This document shows positions 48,935-58,868 of a stretch of 64,000 nt of DNA, in pieces. The notes under the pieces are model-generated. The model saw only the letters and a program-made list of their open reading frames with translations. It did no database searches and was not told the DNA's origin. The DNA is taken from contig NZ_CP061474.1 in the NCBI RefSeq assembly GCF_014679505.1, positions 3,044,001 to 3,108,000 of the forward strand, written 5' to 3'. This stretch comes from Geobacillus sp. 46C-IIa. Lineage in GTDB: Bacteria > Bacillota > Bacilli > Bacillales > Anoxybacillaceae. How positions within the stretch are numbered: the stretch's first letter is position 1; each line of letters opens with the position of its first letter. Position numbers and translations under genes: made by a program.

Positions 48935-50155
48935 CTAACTTTTTATGTCTCGAAGTAGTCGGCCGATGATCGCCTCTTGGTATCCCGCTTTTTCCGTTTT
49001 CACCATCGCTTCTTTCACTGGCTGCAGCGACGCTGACGCTACGGAGGCGAGTTTGGCGAGCCGCTCCGGAGGCAAATGAACCGTTGGGGTGGCGGCGAAG
49101 TAGTCATCGACGCTGTAGCGCCATAGAACAGCCGCCAAGCCGTATCGCCCGAGAAAACGGTCGGCCATTTTCAAACCTTCCGGGTCAAAGTCGCCGGAGT
49201 AATGCAGCTTGGCTCCTGAAGCCACGAGCAAATCAAGGAGGCGCATCGTCGCTAAATTCATTTGCCCGTTCGTACAGACAAGCGGGGCGTGGGTGTCAAG
49301 CAAGGTCGAGAAAACGCCCGCGTTTTCCACGACATATACGATGCCGCCGTTGGCTGGATAGGCGCGAATGAGCGACAACACGTCCCTTAGCGGTGCATTC
49401 AATGCGCTGTTGGCTTCGACGGCAGCGGTGAAGACCGGGTGAGGGCCTTTCTTCGTTTCGGCCAACAAGTTGGCGCAGGTGGCAAAGTTCAAAATATCCT
49501 CGCGGAGCAGGCCGACGGACTGCAGCAATTCATTGACGCTCTCTATAGAGGTCACATCCCACTCGCCTGGCACGGTCGCTTGCAAGGCCGACAGCAACAC
49601 CTTGCCGGGGAGCGTTGACAGGTCAAAGGCGTGTGGATCGCCGGCGATGTGCTGGGCAAACAATGGGAGCCGCTCATACGAGCCGAGCGGCAAGCGGCGA
49701 AGGGCGGCGCCGACAAGACGGATCGCCGCCGCCAACTCTTCGCGGTTTGCCTCATACGCTGCTTGGATGAACCTTTGGCCACAAATGTCTTCAAGCCAAG
49801 GGTGCTCGTGGGCGAGGTGCCCGAAAAACCGCTCCCGCTCCTTTTCGGCCGCCTGGCGCTGTTCTTTTTTCGGCACGAGCGGCTCACCGAAATAGCGCTC
49901 GAGCAGCTCGATGAGGCCAACGCCGGCAAACCGTGTTCGTTCGAGTTGCTGTTCAAAGGCGGGCAGGGAAACGCGGGAAACGTCTCGGCCGAAAAAGGCG
50001 GCGATGGCTTCTCGCTCGTTCTCGCTGAACGATGCCAAGGAGACGACGCCACCAACACGACCGAGCGACTCGTATTTCCTCTTCATCTCGACAAACAAAC
50101 GGTGAAAGCCCAACTCGGAACGGAAAAAGGCAGCGGCCTCTTCGGCCCGGTTCAT
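48935..50155 (-). CDS. jetD: Wadjet type III JetD (TIGR02679, DUF3323/DUF2399)
   Basis: The protein has about 406 residues from ATG 50155, which overlaps the jetC stop as ATGA; an ATG at 50173 is possible. The N-terminal part (SLGRVGGVVSLASFSENERE, DUF3323-like) binds the complex or DNA. The C-terminal Toprim-like nuclease domain has IVYVVENAGVFSTLL (catalytic Glu near 300) and LHYSGDFDPEGLKMADRFLG (acidic D-x-D near 350). In Wadjet systems JetD is the topoisomerase-VI-like nuclease that cleaves circular plasmid DNA once the JetABC SMC complex has extruded it. It is the last gene of a tight four-gene operon. Confidence 0.88.
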   Translation of the reverse strand: MNRAEEAAAFFRSELGFHRLFVEMKRKYESLGRVGGVVSLASFSENEREAIAAFFGRDVSRVSLPAFEQQLERTRFAGVGLIELLERYFGEPLVPKKEQRQAAEKERERFFGHLAHEHPWLEDICGQRFIQAAYEANREELAAAIRLVGAALRRLPLGSYERLPLFAQHIAGDPHAFDLSTLPGKVLLSALQATVPGEWDVTSIESVNELLQSVGLLREDILNFATCANLLAETKKGPHPVFTAAVEANSALNAPLRDVLSLIRAYPANGGIVYVVENAGVFSTLLDTHAPLVCTNGQMNLATMRLLDLLVASGAKLHYSGDFDPEGLKMADRFLGRYGLAAVLWRYSVDDYFAATPTVHLPPERLAKLASVASASLQPVKEAMVKTEKAGYQEAIIGRLLRDIKS

Positions 50156-53100
50156 GTCTCGATCAACTCCCATTCTTCCTCATTCGCTACTAATTGCTTG
50201 ATGCGCCCGTTCCAATAATACTGGATGACGGTGACAAACGGCGCATTGCGCGGGCGGACGAGCTCGCAAATCGACAGGGCCGGCACGGTGTCGTAATCAC
50301 CCCAAAGCGCCTGCGAGTTCATGATGTAGTTAAAGCCGAGCTGTTCAACAAGGCCGAACATCATGCGGATGTTGTTTTCATCGACACCGGCGAACGCTTC
50401 ATCAAGCGAGATGATGTACGGCGCATCATCGCCTGCTTCTTGATAGCGTGAATACGCCGCCGCAAACAGCGGAATGTACATCGCCAACGCTTTCTCCCCA
50501 CCGCTGAACCGATAAAAGCGCTGATTTGTCAGTTCGCGCTTCGGTTCGTGTTCTTTTTCATAGTAGAGGGTAAACGAAAACCATTTCCGATAGTCGAGCA
50601 CTTCTTTTATAATTTGATGAAGCGTATTGCCTTGGCCGCGTTCCTCAAGCAGTTCGCGGGCGCGGGCGATTTTCGAGCGGAAATGGTTCGTCACCCGCTG
50701 CAAATCTTCCTCCTTGAGCAGCCGTGAATCCATCCGCAGCAATCCCACCAGCTCTTTCGTGTCGAGCTCGTCTTCGGTCTCCGCCGTTTTCGGCTTCCAT
50801 TGAATGGATAGAGCGAGGCTCGATGACGTATCAATTTCGCTCATCCGCTTGTTCATGTCGTTCACCCATCGCTCCGCGCGTTGGATGCGGCTGCGCAAAA
50901 TGCGGCCGACCGACTTTAAAATGACCTCTTCGTACAGTTCCCGGTCTTGTTCTTTCATATACTCGTGCTGCAACGCGATTTCCCGCTCAACTTCCGCCAA
51001 GACGACAGACGGCGTGGCACGCTGCCCTTTGTAGTCAAGGAAAATGACGTTTCGCTCTTGTTTTTCCCGCCAATCAGCTGCTTTCATCGCCATTTCGTCG
51101 TCCGGCGCCGCGGTGCTCCATTCTTTCTCCTCGAACGGCAGCGATTCGAACGTCGCCCGGTATTCAGTCAAATTGGATGATTCTTGGAAAAAGATTGTGT
51201 TCAGCCGAGCCAGAAGCGAAGAGCGGCTGTCTTTCAACGTTCCCCCATACCGCTGTTTCGCTTCGCTCGCCTGTTCGCGAAGCGGACGCGAACGGTCCAG
51301 CTCCACCAACTTGAGCGCCGCTTCACGGGCAAAGGCCTGCTCCCATGCGGCGACCAGCTCGCGAGCGAACGTTTCCCGTTTCTCTCCTTGTTCCCGTTCT
51401 TCGGCGAGACGGGCAAGGCGCTGCTCGGTCCGCGCCCGCTCGTTGACTAGACGCGGAACTGCCTCGCGCAGGGTGTTGAGCCGCTCCCGCACGCGGGCGA
51501 TTTCTGCGCGAATGTCATCCGCCCCCATTTGTTGGAGCGTTCGTTCGATCTCAGCCATGCGGAGGGCCAAACGTTCCTCTTCATCGAGCAGGCGGTTCCG
51601 CTCCCCTTTGGCCTCATCGATGTCATCGCGGAGCGCCTGCAGCTGCTCGCGCTGCTGGGCGATCATCGCCGCCACATGGAGTGCTTCCCGAACATGCACT
51701 TCCAGTACATGCAAAAAGCGGAGATACGATTTCATCGCTAATCGGGCTCGTTCGCATCCTTCCACGGAAAACGCCACATCAAGCCCTGCAGATTGCTCAC
51801 GCAACGTTTGCTTGAGGTGCTGCCACTCGCGGGCGAGACAGGATACTTTTTCTTGTTGCCGCTGCCAGTCGCGCTCTTTGCTTTCCGCGCGACGGCGCGC
51901 TTCCTCCCGTTCCTCAAACGCCACGCGCACATCGCGGTCCGATGGAAACGCGGCAAACCACTCCGCCAATGCGGCTATATGAGCTTCCACCGCTTTGTGT
52001 TCCGCCTGCAGGCGGTCAAGCGCTTGCCGCAAGGAAGCAATCTCCTCTTCCAATGAAGCGATCTTCTCCATCCGCCACCGCTGCCTTGCCGCGCGGCCGA
52101 TGAACATGGCGCGCTCGCGGGCGGGCGCATGACCGCGCACGAGACCAAGCGCATAGCGTCCAGCTTCATTAAGCGTCATGCCACCGTCTTGCGTCTCATC
52201 GGCAATGACGATACTGCGAAGCACGGCATCAATCCGCTCCACAGCGACAGGGACACCTGCATCTGGTTGAAGATAATCAGCCAATGTATGCGCCATATGC
52301 ATCGGGTTCGGGACGAGCACCCGGTCATACGTCACCGCCACATCGCGGTCAATGATCAGCGCATCGAGCAGTCCGGCATGGGCGAGCGCCGATTCGATCC
52401 GCTCGCGGACAGGCTCCGGCACATGGTCGAAAAATTCAACTGCCGCATACAGCGGGACGGAAATAACTCCTTGTCGCTCCAACTCTGTGCGCATGGCATC
52501 CGTCTGTGGATCGCGTTCCGGTTCTGGGTCTTGTTCCATCTGCCAATGGCGAAGCTCCTGCTCGCGCTCGGTGAGTTGGTCGCCAAGCAAGCGCATTTCG
52601 TGTTCAAGCCGCCATTTTTCATCGTTTTTCTTCCCGACGGCATCATAATACGCCGCTGCGAACGGCTGCTTGAGGTCATCAATGGAATACTGCTCATACA
52701 AGCCGTCCGTCTGTCGCAAAAACGTCTGAATGCACGCTTCGTCCGCCGTGACGCCGCCGCGCTCCAGCCAAACGAGCACTGCTTGTTCCCACCGCTCTTT
52801 TTCTTGGTCAAGCAGTTCGTCCCATTTCCGGTATTGATGCCGCCATTGGTCAACTTCCCGCTGCAGTTCGCCCGCTTCTTTGCTTGCTTCTTCATAGCGC
52901 ACTTGCATTCCTTCATGACGACGCCAAAGGTCGGCGAGCGCTTCGAGCCGTTCCGCATGACGGTCCGCTTCCTGCTCCCAAACTGTAAACGGAAACTCAC
53001 GCTGTTGGCGGCGATGGCGGAGAAAATCGTCTTCATTCACTTCATGGTCGGCAAACGCCCCTTCGTCCGCGTCGGCGCGCAACTGCGCCAGCGTTCCTTC

Positions 53101-54273
53101 TACCTTCCGTTCCAGCTCATCGAGGCGCGCTTCCGCCTCATCGATTTGATGGCGGCGCTGCCGTTCAAGCCGCTCCTTCTCTTCGATCACCTGCTCTTGC
53201 CGCTCCCGCCGCCTCGCTAGGTCGCGCTGCTGTTCCTTTAACTCTTCGTGCTTTTCGGCTTGTTGAAAGACTTCATGGCCCGCAAGCTCCACTTCCCGTG
53301 CACGCAACACGTCTTCTTCCCGACCGAGGCGGGTGATCTCCTCATCCAGTTCATCGAGCCGCTGCCGCGCTTTGTTCTCCTCTTCTGACCTTGTTCGCTG
53401 CTCAGCGGCGAGCTGTTCGGCTCGTTGGACCGCTTTCTCGTATTCCATGGCTTTTTCGGCAATCATATATTCATTGTAATGACGATATTGATCACAAAGC
53501 CGCTTCAGCGCCCGCTCATCGCGCTCGAGCTGCTCCAGCTGCTGCTTTGCTTGGTCCATATTTTCAATCGTCTCGGACAAATGGCGCAATTCCTCATCGG
53601 TTAACGGCGGCAATGAGCTTTCCAAAATTTCGTAAATCACCGTCGGCTTGAAATCTTTCGATAATTTCGGACTTCGCAATTGAATCAACAGCTCGATCAA
53701 CTCTTGAAACGCCTCGAGCGATTCGAAGCGGAACACATGCTTATTGACCAGCTTCATATATTCTTTTTGCGTTTCGACCACCGTTCCCCCGGCGCCGAGC
53801 GCATCGACGAGCTCGCGCTTTGTCAAAGGAATCTTCTCGCCTGTTTTTTCTTTTTTGTACAAGTAAACATCATGGCCGATGCGGCGGTTGTCCAAAATGA
53901 CAAAGCCCCAAAAGTCGAGATTTTTTTGCCGTTTCGCTCGCAAGCCGATGCCGGTCGTGAGATATTGATCGGTTTCAGTCCGCTTATATTCGAGAAACAA
54001 ATAGCCGGTTCGCTCATCGCGGTTGACGACATCTTTTTCCCCGAGCAAGTAATCTTCCATTCGCCGCGCCCGCGAACCGAACGGATCGAGCCGGTCGGGC
54101 GTCTTTTTCCCGTCAAGCAGCACCGGGATCAAGCTTTGCATCGTCACCGATTTGCCCGCTCCATTGCTTCCGCGCAAAAACAACTTTCCGTCGGCAAAAT
54201 GAAAATATTGTTCATCATAATACCAGAAATTGATCAATCCCGCGCGATGCAACATCCATCGATCCGCCATCAT
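50152..54273 (-). CDS. jetC: Wadjet type III JetC, SMC-like ATPase (TIGR02680)
   Basis: The protein has about 1373 residues from ATG 54273 (GAGAGGGAACC before it). The Walker A loop GSNGAGKS is at residues 35-42. Then come a long region of charged coiled coil with a hinge-like centre near 550-700, and the ABC signature FSGGEKALAMYIPLFAAAYS with Walker B IISLDEAFAGVDENN near the C-terminus. This is a MukB-like SMC protein that uses ATP to extrude DNA loops. It overlaps jetB by ATGA and jetD by ATGA, so all are translated in fixed ratio. It is the second largest gene product in the window by domain complexity and shows no frameshift. Confidence 0.92.
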   Translation of the reverse strand: MMADRWMLHRAGLINFWYYDEQYFHFADGKLFLRGSNGAGKSVTMQSLIPVLLDGKKTPDRLDPFGSRARRMEDYLLGEKDVVNRDERTGYLFLEYKRTETDQYLTTGIGLRAKRQKNLDFWGFVILDNRRIGHDVYLYKKEKTGEKIPLTKRELVDALGAGGTVVETQKEYMKLVNKHVFRFESLEAFQELIELLIQLRSPKLSKDFKPTVIYEILESSLPPLTDEELRHLSETIENMDQAKQQLEQLERDERALKRLCDQYRHYNEYMIAEKAMEYEKAVQRAEQLAAEQRTRSEEENKARQRLDELDEEITRLGREEDVLRAREVELAGHEVFQQAEKHEELKEQQRDLARRRERQEQVIEEKERLERQRRHQIDEAEARLDELERKVEGTLAQLRADADEGAFADHEVNEDDFLRHRRQQREFPFTVWEQEADRHAERLEALADLWRRHEGMQVRYEEASKEAGELQREVDQWRHQYRKWDELLDQEKERWEQAVLVWLERGGVTADEACIQTFLRQTDGLYEQYSIDDLKQPFAAAYYDAVGKKNDEKWRLEHEMRLLGDQLTEREQELRHWQMEQDPEPERDPQTDAMRTELERQGVISVPLYAAVEFFDHVPEPVRERIESALAHAGLLDALIIDRDVAVTYDRVLVPNPMHMAHTLADYLQPDAGVPVAVERIDAVLRSIVIADETQDGGMTLNEAGRYALGLVRGHAPARERAMFIGRAARQRWRMEKIASLEEEIASLRQALDRLQAEHKAVEAHIAALAEWFAAFPSDRDVRVAFEEREEARRRAESKERDWQRQQEKVSCLAREWQHLKQTLREQSAGLDVAFSVEGCERARLAMKSYLRFLHVLEVHVREALHVAAMIAQQREQLQALRDDIDEAKGERNRLLDEEERLALRMAEIERTLQQMGADDIRAEIARVRERLNTLREAVPRLVNERARTEQRLARLAEEREQGEKRETFARELVAAWEQAFAREAALKLVELDRSRPLREQASEAKQRYGGTLKDSRSSLLARLNTIFFQESSNLTEYRATFESLPFEEKEWSTAAPDDEMAMKAADWREKQERNVIFLDYKGQRATPSVVLAEVEREIALQHEYMKEQDRELYEEVILKSVGRILRSRIQRAERWVNDMNKRMSEIDTSSSLALSIQWKPKTAETEDELDTKELVGLLRMDSRLLKEEDLQRVTNHFRSKIARARELLEERGQGNTLHQIIKEVLDYRKWFSFTLYYEKEHEPKRELTNQRFYRFSGGEKALAMYIPLFAAAYSRYQEAGDDAPYIISLDEAFAGVDENNIRMMFGLVEQLGFNYIMNSQALWGDYDTVPALSICELVRPRNAPFVTVIQYYWNGRIKQLVANEEEWELIET

Positions 54274-55427
54274 GGTTCCCTCTCTTTCGCTTGAAAATCG
54301 TCCGGGTATCGACCGCACAGCCGCCCAAGGAGCGGGTAGAGGACGACCATGCCCGTCTCAGAATCCGCGTCTGCCATTCGCCATGCTTTCAGCTCCGCCA
54401 ACACCTCGCGGGCTAACTCCGCAAGCGATGCTTCGCGATGCGTCTTCCCCCATCCAGCTTCGTAGCGATGCTTCGTATCGGCGAGCCATTCAGAAAACTG
54501 CGCCGGCGTCAGCCAAAGTCGCCCGTACTCGTCCGGCGGAAAGGACGCCAACCGCTCGCGGACGACGGCGGCAAAATGAAGGATGATGTCAGACGTCCCT
54601 TTTAGATCGGGAAAGAGCGTATACGGCGCCTGCCGTTCCGGAATCGTCAACATGGCGACATTTTTGTACAGCTCATATCGAAACGGCGTATGGGACTCAA
54701 TATCCTCACGCAGCCGCTGCCGGAAGTTGCGCAAGTAATAAAAATCTTGCTCGTCGCCTTCCGTTCGGTGCACAGCCGGCGACAAAAACAGCTTCCGGTA
54801 CAGACGATGACGCCGGTAATCTTGCGGCGACGCTTTCCATTCTTCCGCCAACAGTTCGTCAATCGACGTATATTGCAGCAAGTCTTTCGGATATGTGCGC
54901 ATAAAATAGCGCGCCAACACCGGCACTTCATAAAGCGCTTCTTCATCCGCATGTTGCGCGAACGCTTCAATCTCTCCATCCATCCGACGGATCAGCCCGA
55001 TTTGTTCCGCTGCTTTCAGCACGCGAATGAGCGCGCGCCGCTGGGAATAGTTCGTCCAATCGACCGGCACATCGCCCGGATACATGGTGCGGATTTCCTC
55101 GCATACATCGGAAAGCAAAAATTTTTCTTCAACCGCCTTGCTTTCAACATACGCCATCAAGCAGCAAAACAGCGCGTAATCGAGCGGCTCTTGAAACGAC
55201 GGAATCCCCATCCACGGCTCCGGCTCGGCTGGAATTTTTTCGAGCTTCGCGAAATGCCGGTGCACGATCAATCGGTAGCCAAACTTCTCCTCGATGTATC
55301 TCTTGAGCACGTGTTCGCGTTCGCGGACAAGCTGATACCGTTCCGGGTCGGCGTCGCGAACGATCCAAAATTGTTCAAACAGCGCCGCCAACGCTTCTTT
55401 TGCTTTGTCATCAAACGACGCCTCCAT
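54270..55427 (-). CDS. jetB: Wadjet type III JetB (TIGR02678, DUF2398), MukE-like
   Basis: The protein has 385 residues. It is soluble and rich in helices, with winged-helix character like MukE: FWIVRDADPERYQLVREREH, then LDYALFCCLMAYVESKAVEE, YSQRRALIRVLKAAEQIGLI and FYYLRNFRQRLREDIESHTP. DUF2398 is known as the second gene of the TIGR02677-02680 cassette. It should be the kite-type subunit that binds the kleisin JetA and the SMC heads. It overlaps jetA by 17 bp and jetC by 4 bp. Confidence 0.85.
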   Translation of the reverse strand: MEASFDDKAKEALAALFEQFWIVRDADPERYQLVREREHVLKRYIEEKFGYRLIVHRHFAKLEKIPAEPEPWMGIPSFQEPLDYALFCCLMAYVESKAVEEKFLLSDVCEEIRTMYPGDVPVDWTNYSQRRALIRVLKAAEQIGLIRRMDGEIEAFAQHADEEALYEVPVLARYFMRTYPKDLLQYTSIDELLAEEWKASPQDYRRHRLYRKLFLSPAVHRTEGDEQDFYYLRNFRQRLREDIESHTPFRYELYKNVAMLTIPERQAPYTLFPDLKGTSDIILHFAAVVRERLASFPPDEYGRLWLTPAQFSEWLADTKHRYEAGWGKTHREASLAELAREVLAELKAWRMADADSETGMVVLYPLLGRLCGRYPDDFQAKEREP

Positions 55428-56922
55428 CTTCGCTCCCTCCTTTCGCCATCACTTCGATTTCGTAGTTGGGCATCACAAGCGTTCCGTCTTCAGCGCGAAG
55501 GCAAATCGTGCCGTGTCGACGAACAATGCGGATGTCCCAGCCGTTCTCTGTTTTCACGGTTGGCTGTTCTTTCCCCATGGCTTTGGCGATCCAGGCGAGC
55601 AACGTCTTCCGTACGTACGGGGGCACTTCGCCGAGTTCGGCCAGCACAATTTTTCCGTCTTTCACCAGCTGTTTCAGTTCGGCTTCCTCGCGTGCTTTCT
55701 CCTCCAAATAGCGGCGGCGCGCTTCTTCTTTTTCCTGTTTTTTCTCCTCGATCGCGTGCGGTTTCTTCTTTTCTCCATAATGGCGCACGCGCGGCTTCGT
55801 CACCCATTCCATCGGCCCCTCTTCCCAAACATCGCGATACATATCGTCTGTCGCCTCATTGTCTGCAATCACATGTTTCGTATGGAAGCAGCCGAACACG
55901 ACCGCCGACAAACAGTGTGCCTCTTCGATCGAGGACAGCTGCGAAAACCAGCGTGCCAAGTGCAAATAATCGCCTTTGCGGCTGCGAAAGTGGTGATGCC
56001 GCTCACCAAGCCGCTGCACAATGCGCGTCAAGCGACGAATCGCTTCGTTCGTCTGATGCTGCAAAAACGACAGCTCGCTTTCGTGACCGTCCCGACCTAA
56101 AAACCATTCGCGCAAACTGCGCCACGTCTCGCGCTTTTCTTCGATGCATTCGGCGCGCGACGGAGCGCTGTCGGCAAAGCGTGGAATCGATCGCTCATAA
56201 TCGACTACGTGCTCAATGAACCGGTTCACCCCTTCGTCTGGAAGGTCTTCCAACAGCCGCTCAATTTGCATCGACGTCTTCTGTAAGGCGACGATAAAAT
56301 CACGCAAATAGGCGGTAAATTGTTCCTTGTAAACGAGAAACGATTCCGCCGTCATCCGTTCTTCCAAATTTTCGCTATGCAAATAGGCGATATAATCGGC
56401 CGAATGGTGAATGATTTTTTTGAAATAATCAAACGTCTCCTCCCACACCTGGTGTATTTCGTCCGGTTTTTCTTGGAAATTAGCAGATATGATCGTTTCC
56501 ATGCGAGAAAGGGAGGCGTACAGACGGTCAAACCGCGTTTTCTCGAGCGAACCGCCGAACGAGTCGCCCAACTGTTCGAGCGTGCGAATCATTCGCTCAA
56601 TTTCCACCGTGTACGGGCTGCATTGGTAGCGAAACCGCTTTTTCTTAAACTCTTCGATCGTCCGAACATGGGAAGTCTCTTGACGGGCGATCAAATTGTT
56701 CCATTTTACAAGCTGATCGAGGTCCTGCTGCAACTCATCCTCGGTATAATCCACAAATTCGCTATGCTGTTTCAAAAACGCATACACTTCTTCAGGGAAC
56801 AAATATTGCCGCATCCGCTCGTGCTGAATGTAGAAATAGCGTAAAATCGCGCGATAACGGTGTGCATTTTCCGCCGACAAATACTTTGTTTCGACAATCG
56901 GCTTCAGCCATGAAGCATCCAT
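55411..56922 (-). CDS. jetA: Wadjet type III JetA (TIGR02677, DUF2397), MukF-like kleisin
   Basis: The protein has 503 residues, beginning MDASWLKPIVETKYLSAENA. N-terminal winged helices (YRAILRYFYIQHERMRQYLF, DLDQLVKWNNLIARQETSHV), a central helical region and a charged segment (KKQEKEEARRRYLEEKAREE, about 395-425) before the C-terminal domain match the DUF2397 kleisin-like proteins. It is the first gene of the operon, preceded by AGGTGGACGAAG. With JetB and JetC it should form the loop-extruding complex that recognises small circular DNA. Confidence 0.87.
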   Translation of the reverse strand: MDASWLKPIVETKYLSAENAHRYRAILRYFYIQHERMRQYLFPEEVYAFLKQHSEFVDYTEDELQQDLDQLVKWNNLIARQETSHVRTIEEFKKKRFRYQCSPYTVEIERMIRTLEQLGDSFGGSLEKTRFDRLYASLSRMETIISANFQEKPDEIHQVWEETFDYFKKIIHHSADYIAYLHSENLEERMTAESFLVYKEQFTAYLRDFIVALQKTSMQIERLLEDLPDEGVNRFIEHVVDYERSIPRFADSAPSRAECIEEKRETWRSLREWFLGRDGHESELSFLQHQTNEAIRRLTRIVQRLGERHHHFRSRKGDYLHLARWFSQLSSIEEAHCLSAVVFGCFHTKHVIADNEATDDMYRDVWEEGPMEWVTKPRVRHYGEKKKPHAIEEKKQEKEEARRRYLEEKAREEAELKQLVKDGKIVLAELGEVPPYVRKTLLAWIAKAMGKEQPTVKTENGWDIRIVRRHGTICLRAEDGTLVMPNYEIEVMAKGGSEDGGVV

Positions 56923-57056
56923 CTTCGTCCACCTTCGCCTCTCCTTTTCCTACTCATTATTGTAAGGTTTGGTTCTTTCTTTTGCTAGTGAAAGCCATTT
57001 TTCCGAATGTTTCTCGCCATCCATGCACTTTTTTGTAAAATAGAAACAAAGAGCAA

Positions 57057-57647
57057 GTGAATCGATATGGAAGCGCTATTGCAGAAATTTTGCATGAGGT
57101 GAAAGCGACGCGCGCAGCGGTCGAATCGCTCGAACAGCGGGTTGGTTCCTTGGGGGAGCAGGTGGTCAATCTCAATGAGCGGACAGGCGCCCTTGAAGCG
57201 CAAGTGGCCGAACTCAACGAGCGGACGGGTTCCCTTGAACAATAGTTCGCTCAACTGAACGAGCGGACAAGCAGCCTTGAGCACCAAGTCGGCCGACTCA
57301 ATGAGCGCATGGCCACTGTCGAACATCAGGTCGGCGAGCTCAATGAGCAGACGAACACGCTTGCACAGCGAATCGAGTTGCTTGATGAGCGCACAAACGA
57401 AACGAAGGCAATGGCCGAAGCGCTCCGTCACGGGCAAGAAGTGCTGGCCGCCAAATACGAGGCGGTGGCCCACGACTTCCACCAAATGAAAGGCGACCTC
57501 ACCCATATCACATCCATCCTCGAAGATAAGGTGTTGCCTACCCTCGCGGAACATGAAGCGAGACTGCACGTCCTAAACACCCGCGTCTTCAAAACGGAAA
57601 GCGCTCTTCATCGCCTCGTTCACGCGCGAGGCGATGTCCAAACATAG
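57057..57647 (+). pseudogene. Coiled-coil protein gene with 14-residue repeats and an internal amber codon
   Basis: From GTG 57057 the frame reads MNRYGSAIAEILHEVKATRA, then a run of 14-residue units with LNERTGALEAQVAE as the model. Units continue in the same frame after a TAG at 57243-57245, where Q or E is expected: LNERTGSLEQ, stop, then FAQLNERTSSLEHQVGR, LNERMATVEHQVGE and LNEQTNTLAQRIEL. The last part (HDFHQMKGDLTHITSILEDK) is not repetitive, and the frame ends at 57647. Without the stop it would encode about 196 residues of coiled coil. The DNA repeat is 42 bp, a natural substrate for copy-number change. A single C-to-T change explains the stop. Confidence 0.7.
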
Positions 57648-57952
57648 ATGATCCACCCATTCTCAATCCGACGGCTCAACGCTACCGTTTTTTATTCCGT
57701 CCGGCCCGAACATCTCGAATTCGGAGTATTCAAGAGAATCCGAGAGCATTCCCGAGCATTTGTAAGCATCAATAAGGAGAGAACACCTCTCACGGCGAGA
57801 GCAGGTGACAGGCGGATAGATCGGCTGATACCAAATTTGCCAGCTGCACCCAAATTGCGTTATCCTTTTTATTGTGACGCTTTTTCACCCCTCTGCGTCG
57901 TTTGGCCGCTTTTTCCCCTCTTGTGATATTATCCAAAAAAGGAGGAATCGTT
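57648..57952. other. Upstream region of the osmoprotectant transporter operon
   Basis: No gene is seen. A plausible sigma-A promoter close to the start was not found. GAATCCGAGAGCATTCCCGA near 57735-57755 contains a repeated GAGCATT. The last 30 nt carry the GGAGG ribosome site. Confidence 0.3.
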
Positions 57953-58852
57953 TTGCGTAAATGGTTCATGTCATTGCTCGCTGTCGGGCTTGTGTTCGGT
58001 CTGGCTGCCTGCAGCGGAACAAGTGATGCAAAAGGAAAAATCGTGATTACCGGAAAGAAGTTTACTGAGCAAGTCATTTTGACGCATTTACTGGCGGAGT
58101 ATGTGAAGGCCAACACCGATTTGGACGTGGAAGTGAAGGACAGTTTAGGCGGCGCGTTTATGCTCCAGCAAGCCATTGAAAACGGGGATGTCGACATGTA
58201 TGTCGAGTATACGGGGACAGGGTATTTAAACATTTTAAAACAGCCGTACGACCCCGCAAAAACGCCCGAACAAATCTATAATGAAACGAAGAAGTTATAT
58301 AAGGAAAAGTACAACATCGCTTGGCTCAAACCACTCGGATTTAACAACACCTACGCTTTGGCGATGCGCAGAGACCTCGCGGAAAAGCTCGGGGTGAAAA
58401 CGTACTCCGATTTGGTCCATCATTCGTCCTCCCTCACCTTTGGGTCGGACGCCGAGTTTTTTGAGCGAAGCGACGGCTATGACGGGCTTGTCGATACGTA
58501 CGGATTCCATTTCAAAAAAACGGTCAACATCGACCCGGACTTGCAATATGAAGCGGCGAAAAATGGGGAGATTGACGTCATCACGGCCTATACGACCGAT
58601 GCAAGAATAAAAAAATATGATTTGGTTGTGCTAAAAGATGATAAGAACTACTTCCCGCCGTACCACGCCGTGCCGATCATCCGTCAAGAAGTGTTGGATG
58701 CCAATCCAGAACTGGAGGAAACGTTGAACAAACTGGCCAACATCTTAACGGACGAAAAAATGATGGAACTCAACGGCGAAGTAAACTTGGAAGGAAAACG
58801 GCCGCGCGAGGTGGCGATTGACTTTTTGAAATCGGAAGGACTGATCGACTAG
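57953..58852 (+). CDS. Osmoprotectant ABC transporter, substrate-binding lipoprotein (OpuBC/OpuCC type)
   Basis: The protein has about 299 residues from TTG 57953 (GGAGG 7 nt upstream). The lipoprotein signal is LRKWFMSLLAVGLVFGLAAC, with Cys20 as lipidation site. The mature part begins KGKIVITGKKFTEQVILTHL, the OpuAC/ProX-type signature, and has DMYVEYTGTGYLNILKQ, where aromatic residues form the cage for quaternary ammonium. GFNNTYALAMRR and DVITAYTTDARIKKYDL follow. It binds glycine betaine, carnitine, choline or a related solute on the outside. It is the first gene of a three-gene operon. Confidence 0.88.
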   Translation: MRKWFMSLLAVGLVFGLAACSGTSDAKGKIVITGKKFTEQVILTHLLAEYVKANTDLDVEVKDSLGGAFMLQQAIENGDVDMYVEYTGTGYLNILKQPYDPAKTPEQIYNETKKLYKEKYNIAWLKPLGFNNTYALAMRRDLAEKLGVKTYSDLVHHSSSLTFGSDAEFFERSDGYDGLVDTYGFHFKKTVNIDPDLQYEAAKNGEIDVITAYTTDARIKKYDLVVLKDDKNYFPPYHAVPIIRQEVLDANPELEETLNKLANILTDEKMMELNGEVNLEGKRPREVAIDFLKSEGLID

Positions 58853-58868
58853 AAAGCGAGGAATGTGG

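Noticed and set aside
51044..51982. 312-residue Ser/Arg-rich plus-strand frame inside jetC
   Set aside because: Composition of a shadow frame; no ribosome site.
52129..53220. 363-residue open frame on the plus strand inside jetC
   Set aside because: It lies antisense to a gene with clear motifs, has no ribosome site and no recognisable domain. The GC-rich codon pattern of jetC leaves the opposite strand open.
54690..56219. 509-residue open frame on the plus strand inside jetB and jetA
   Set aside because: It is antisense to two well-supported overlapping genes, has an Arg/Ser/Pro-rich random composition, and no start site.
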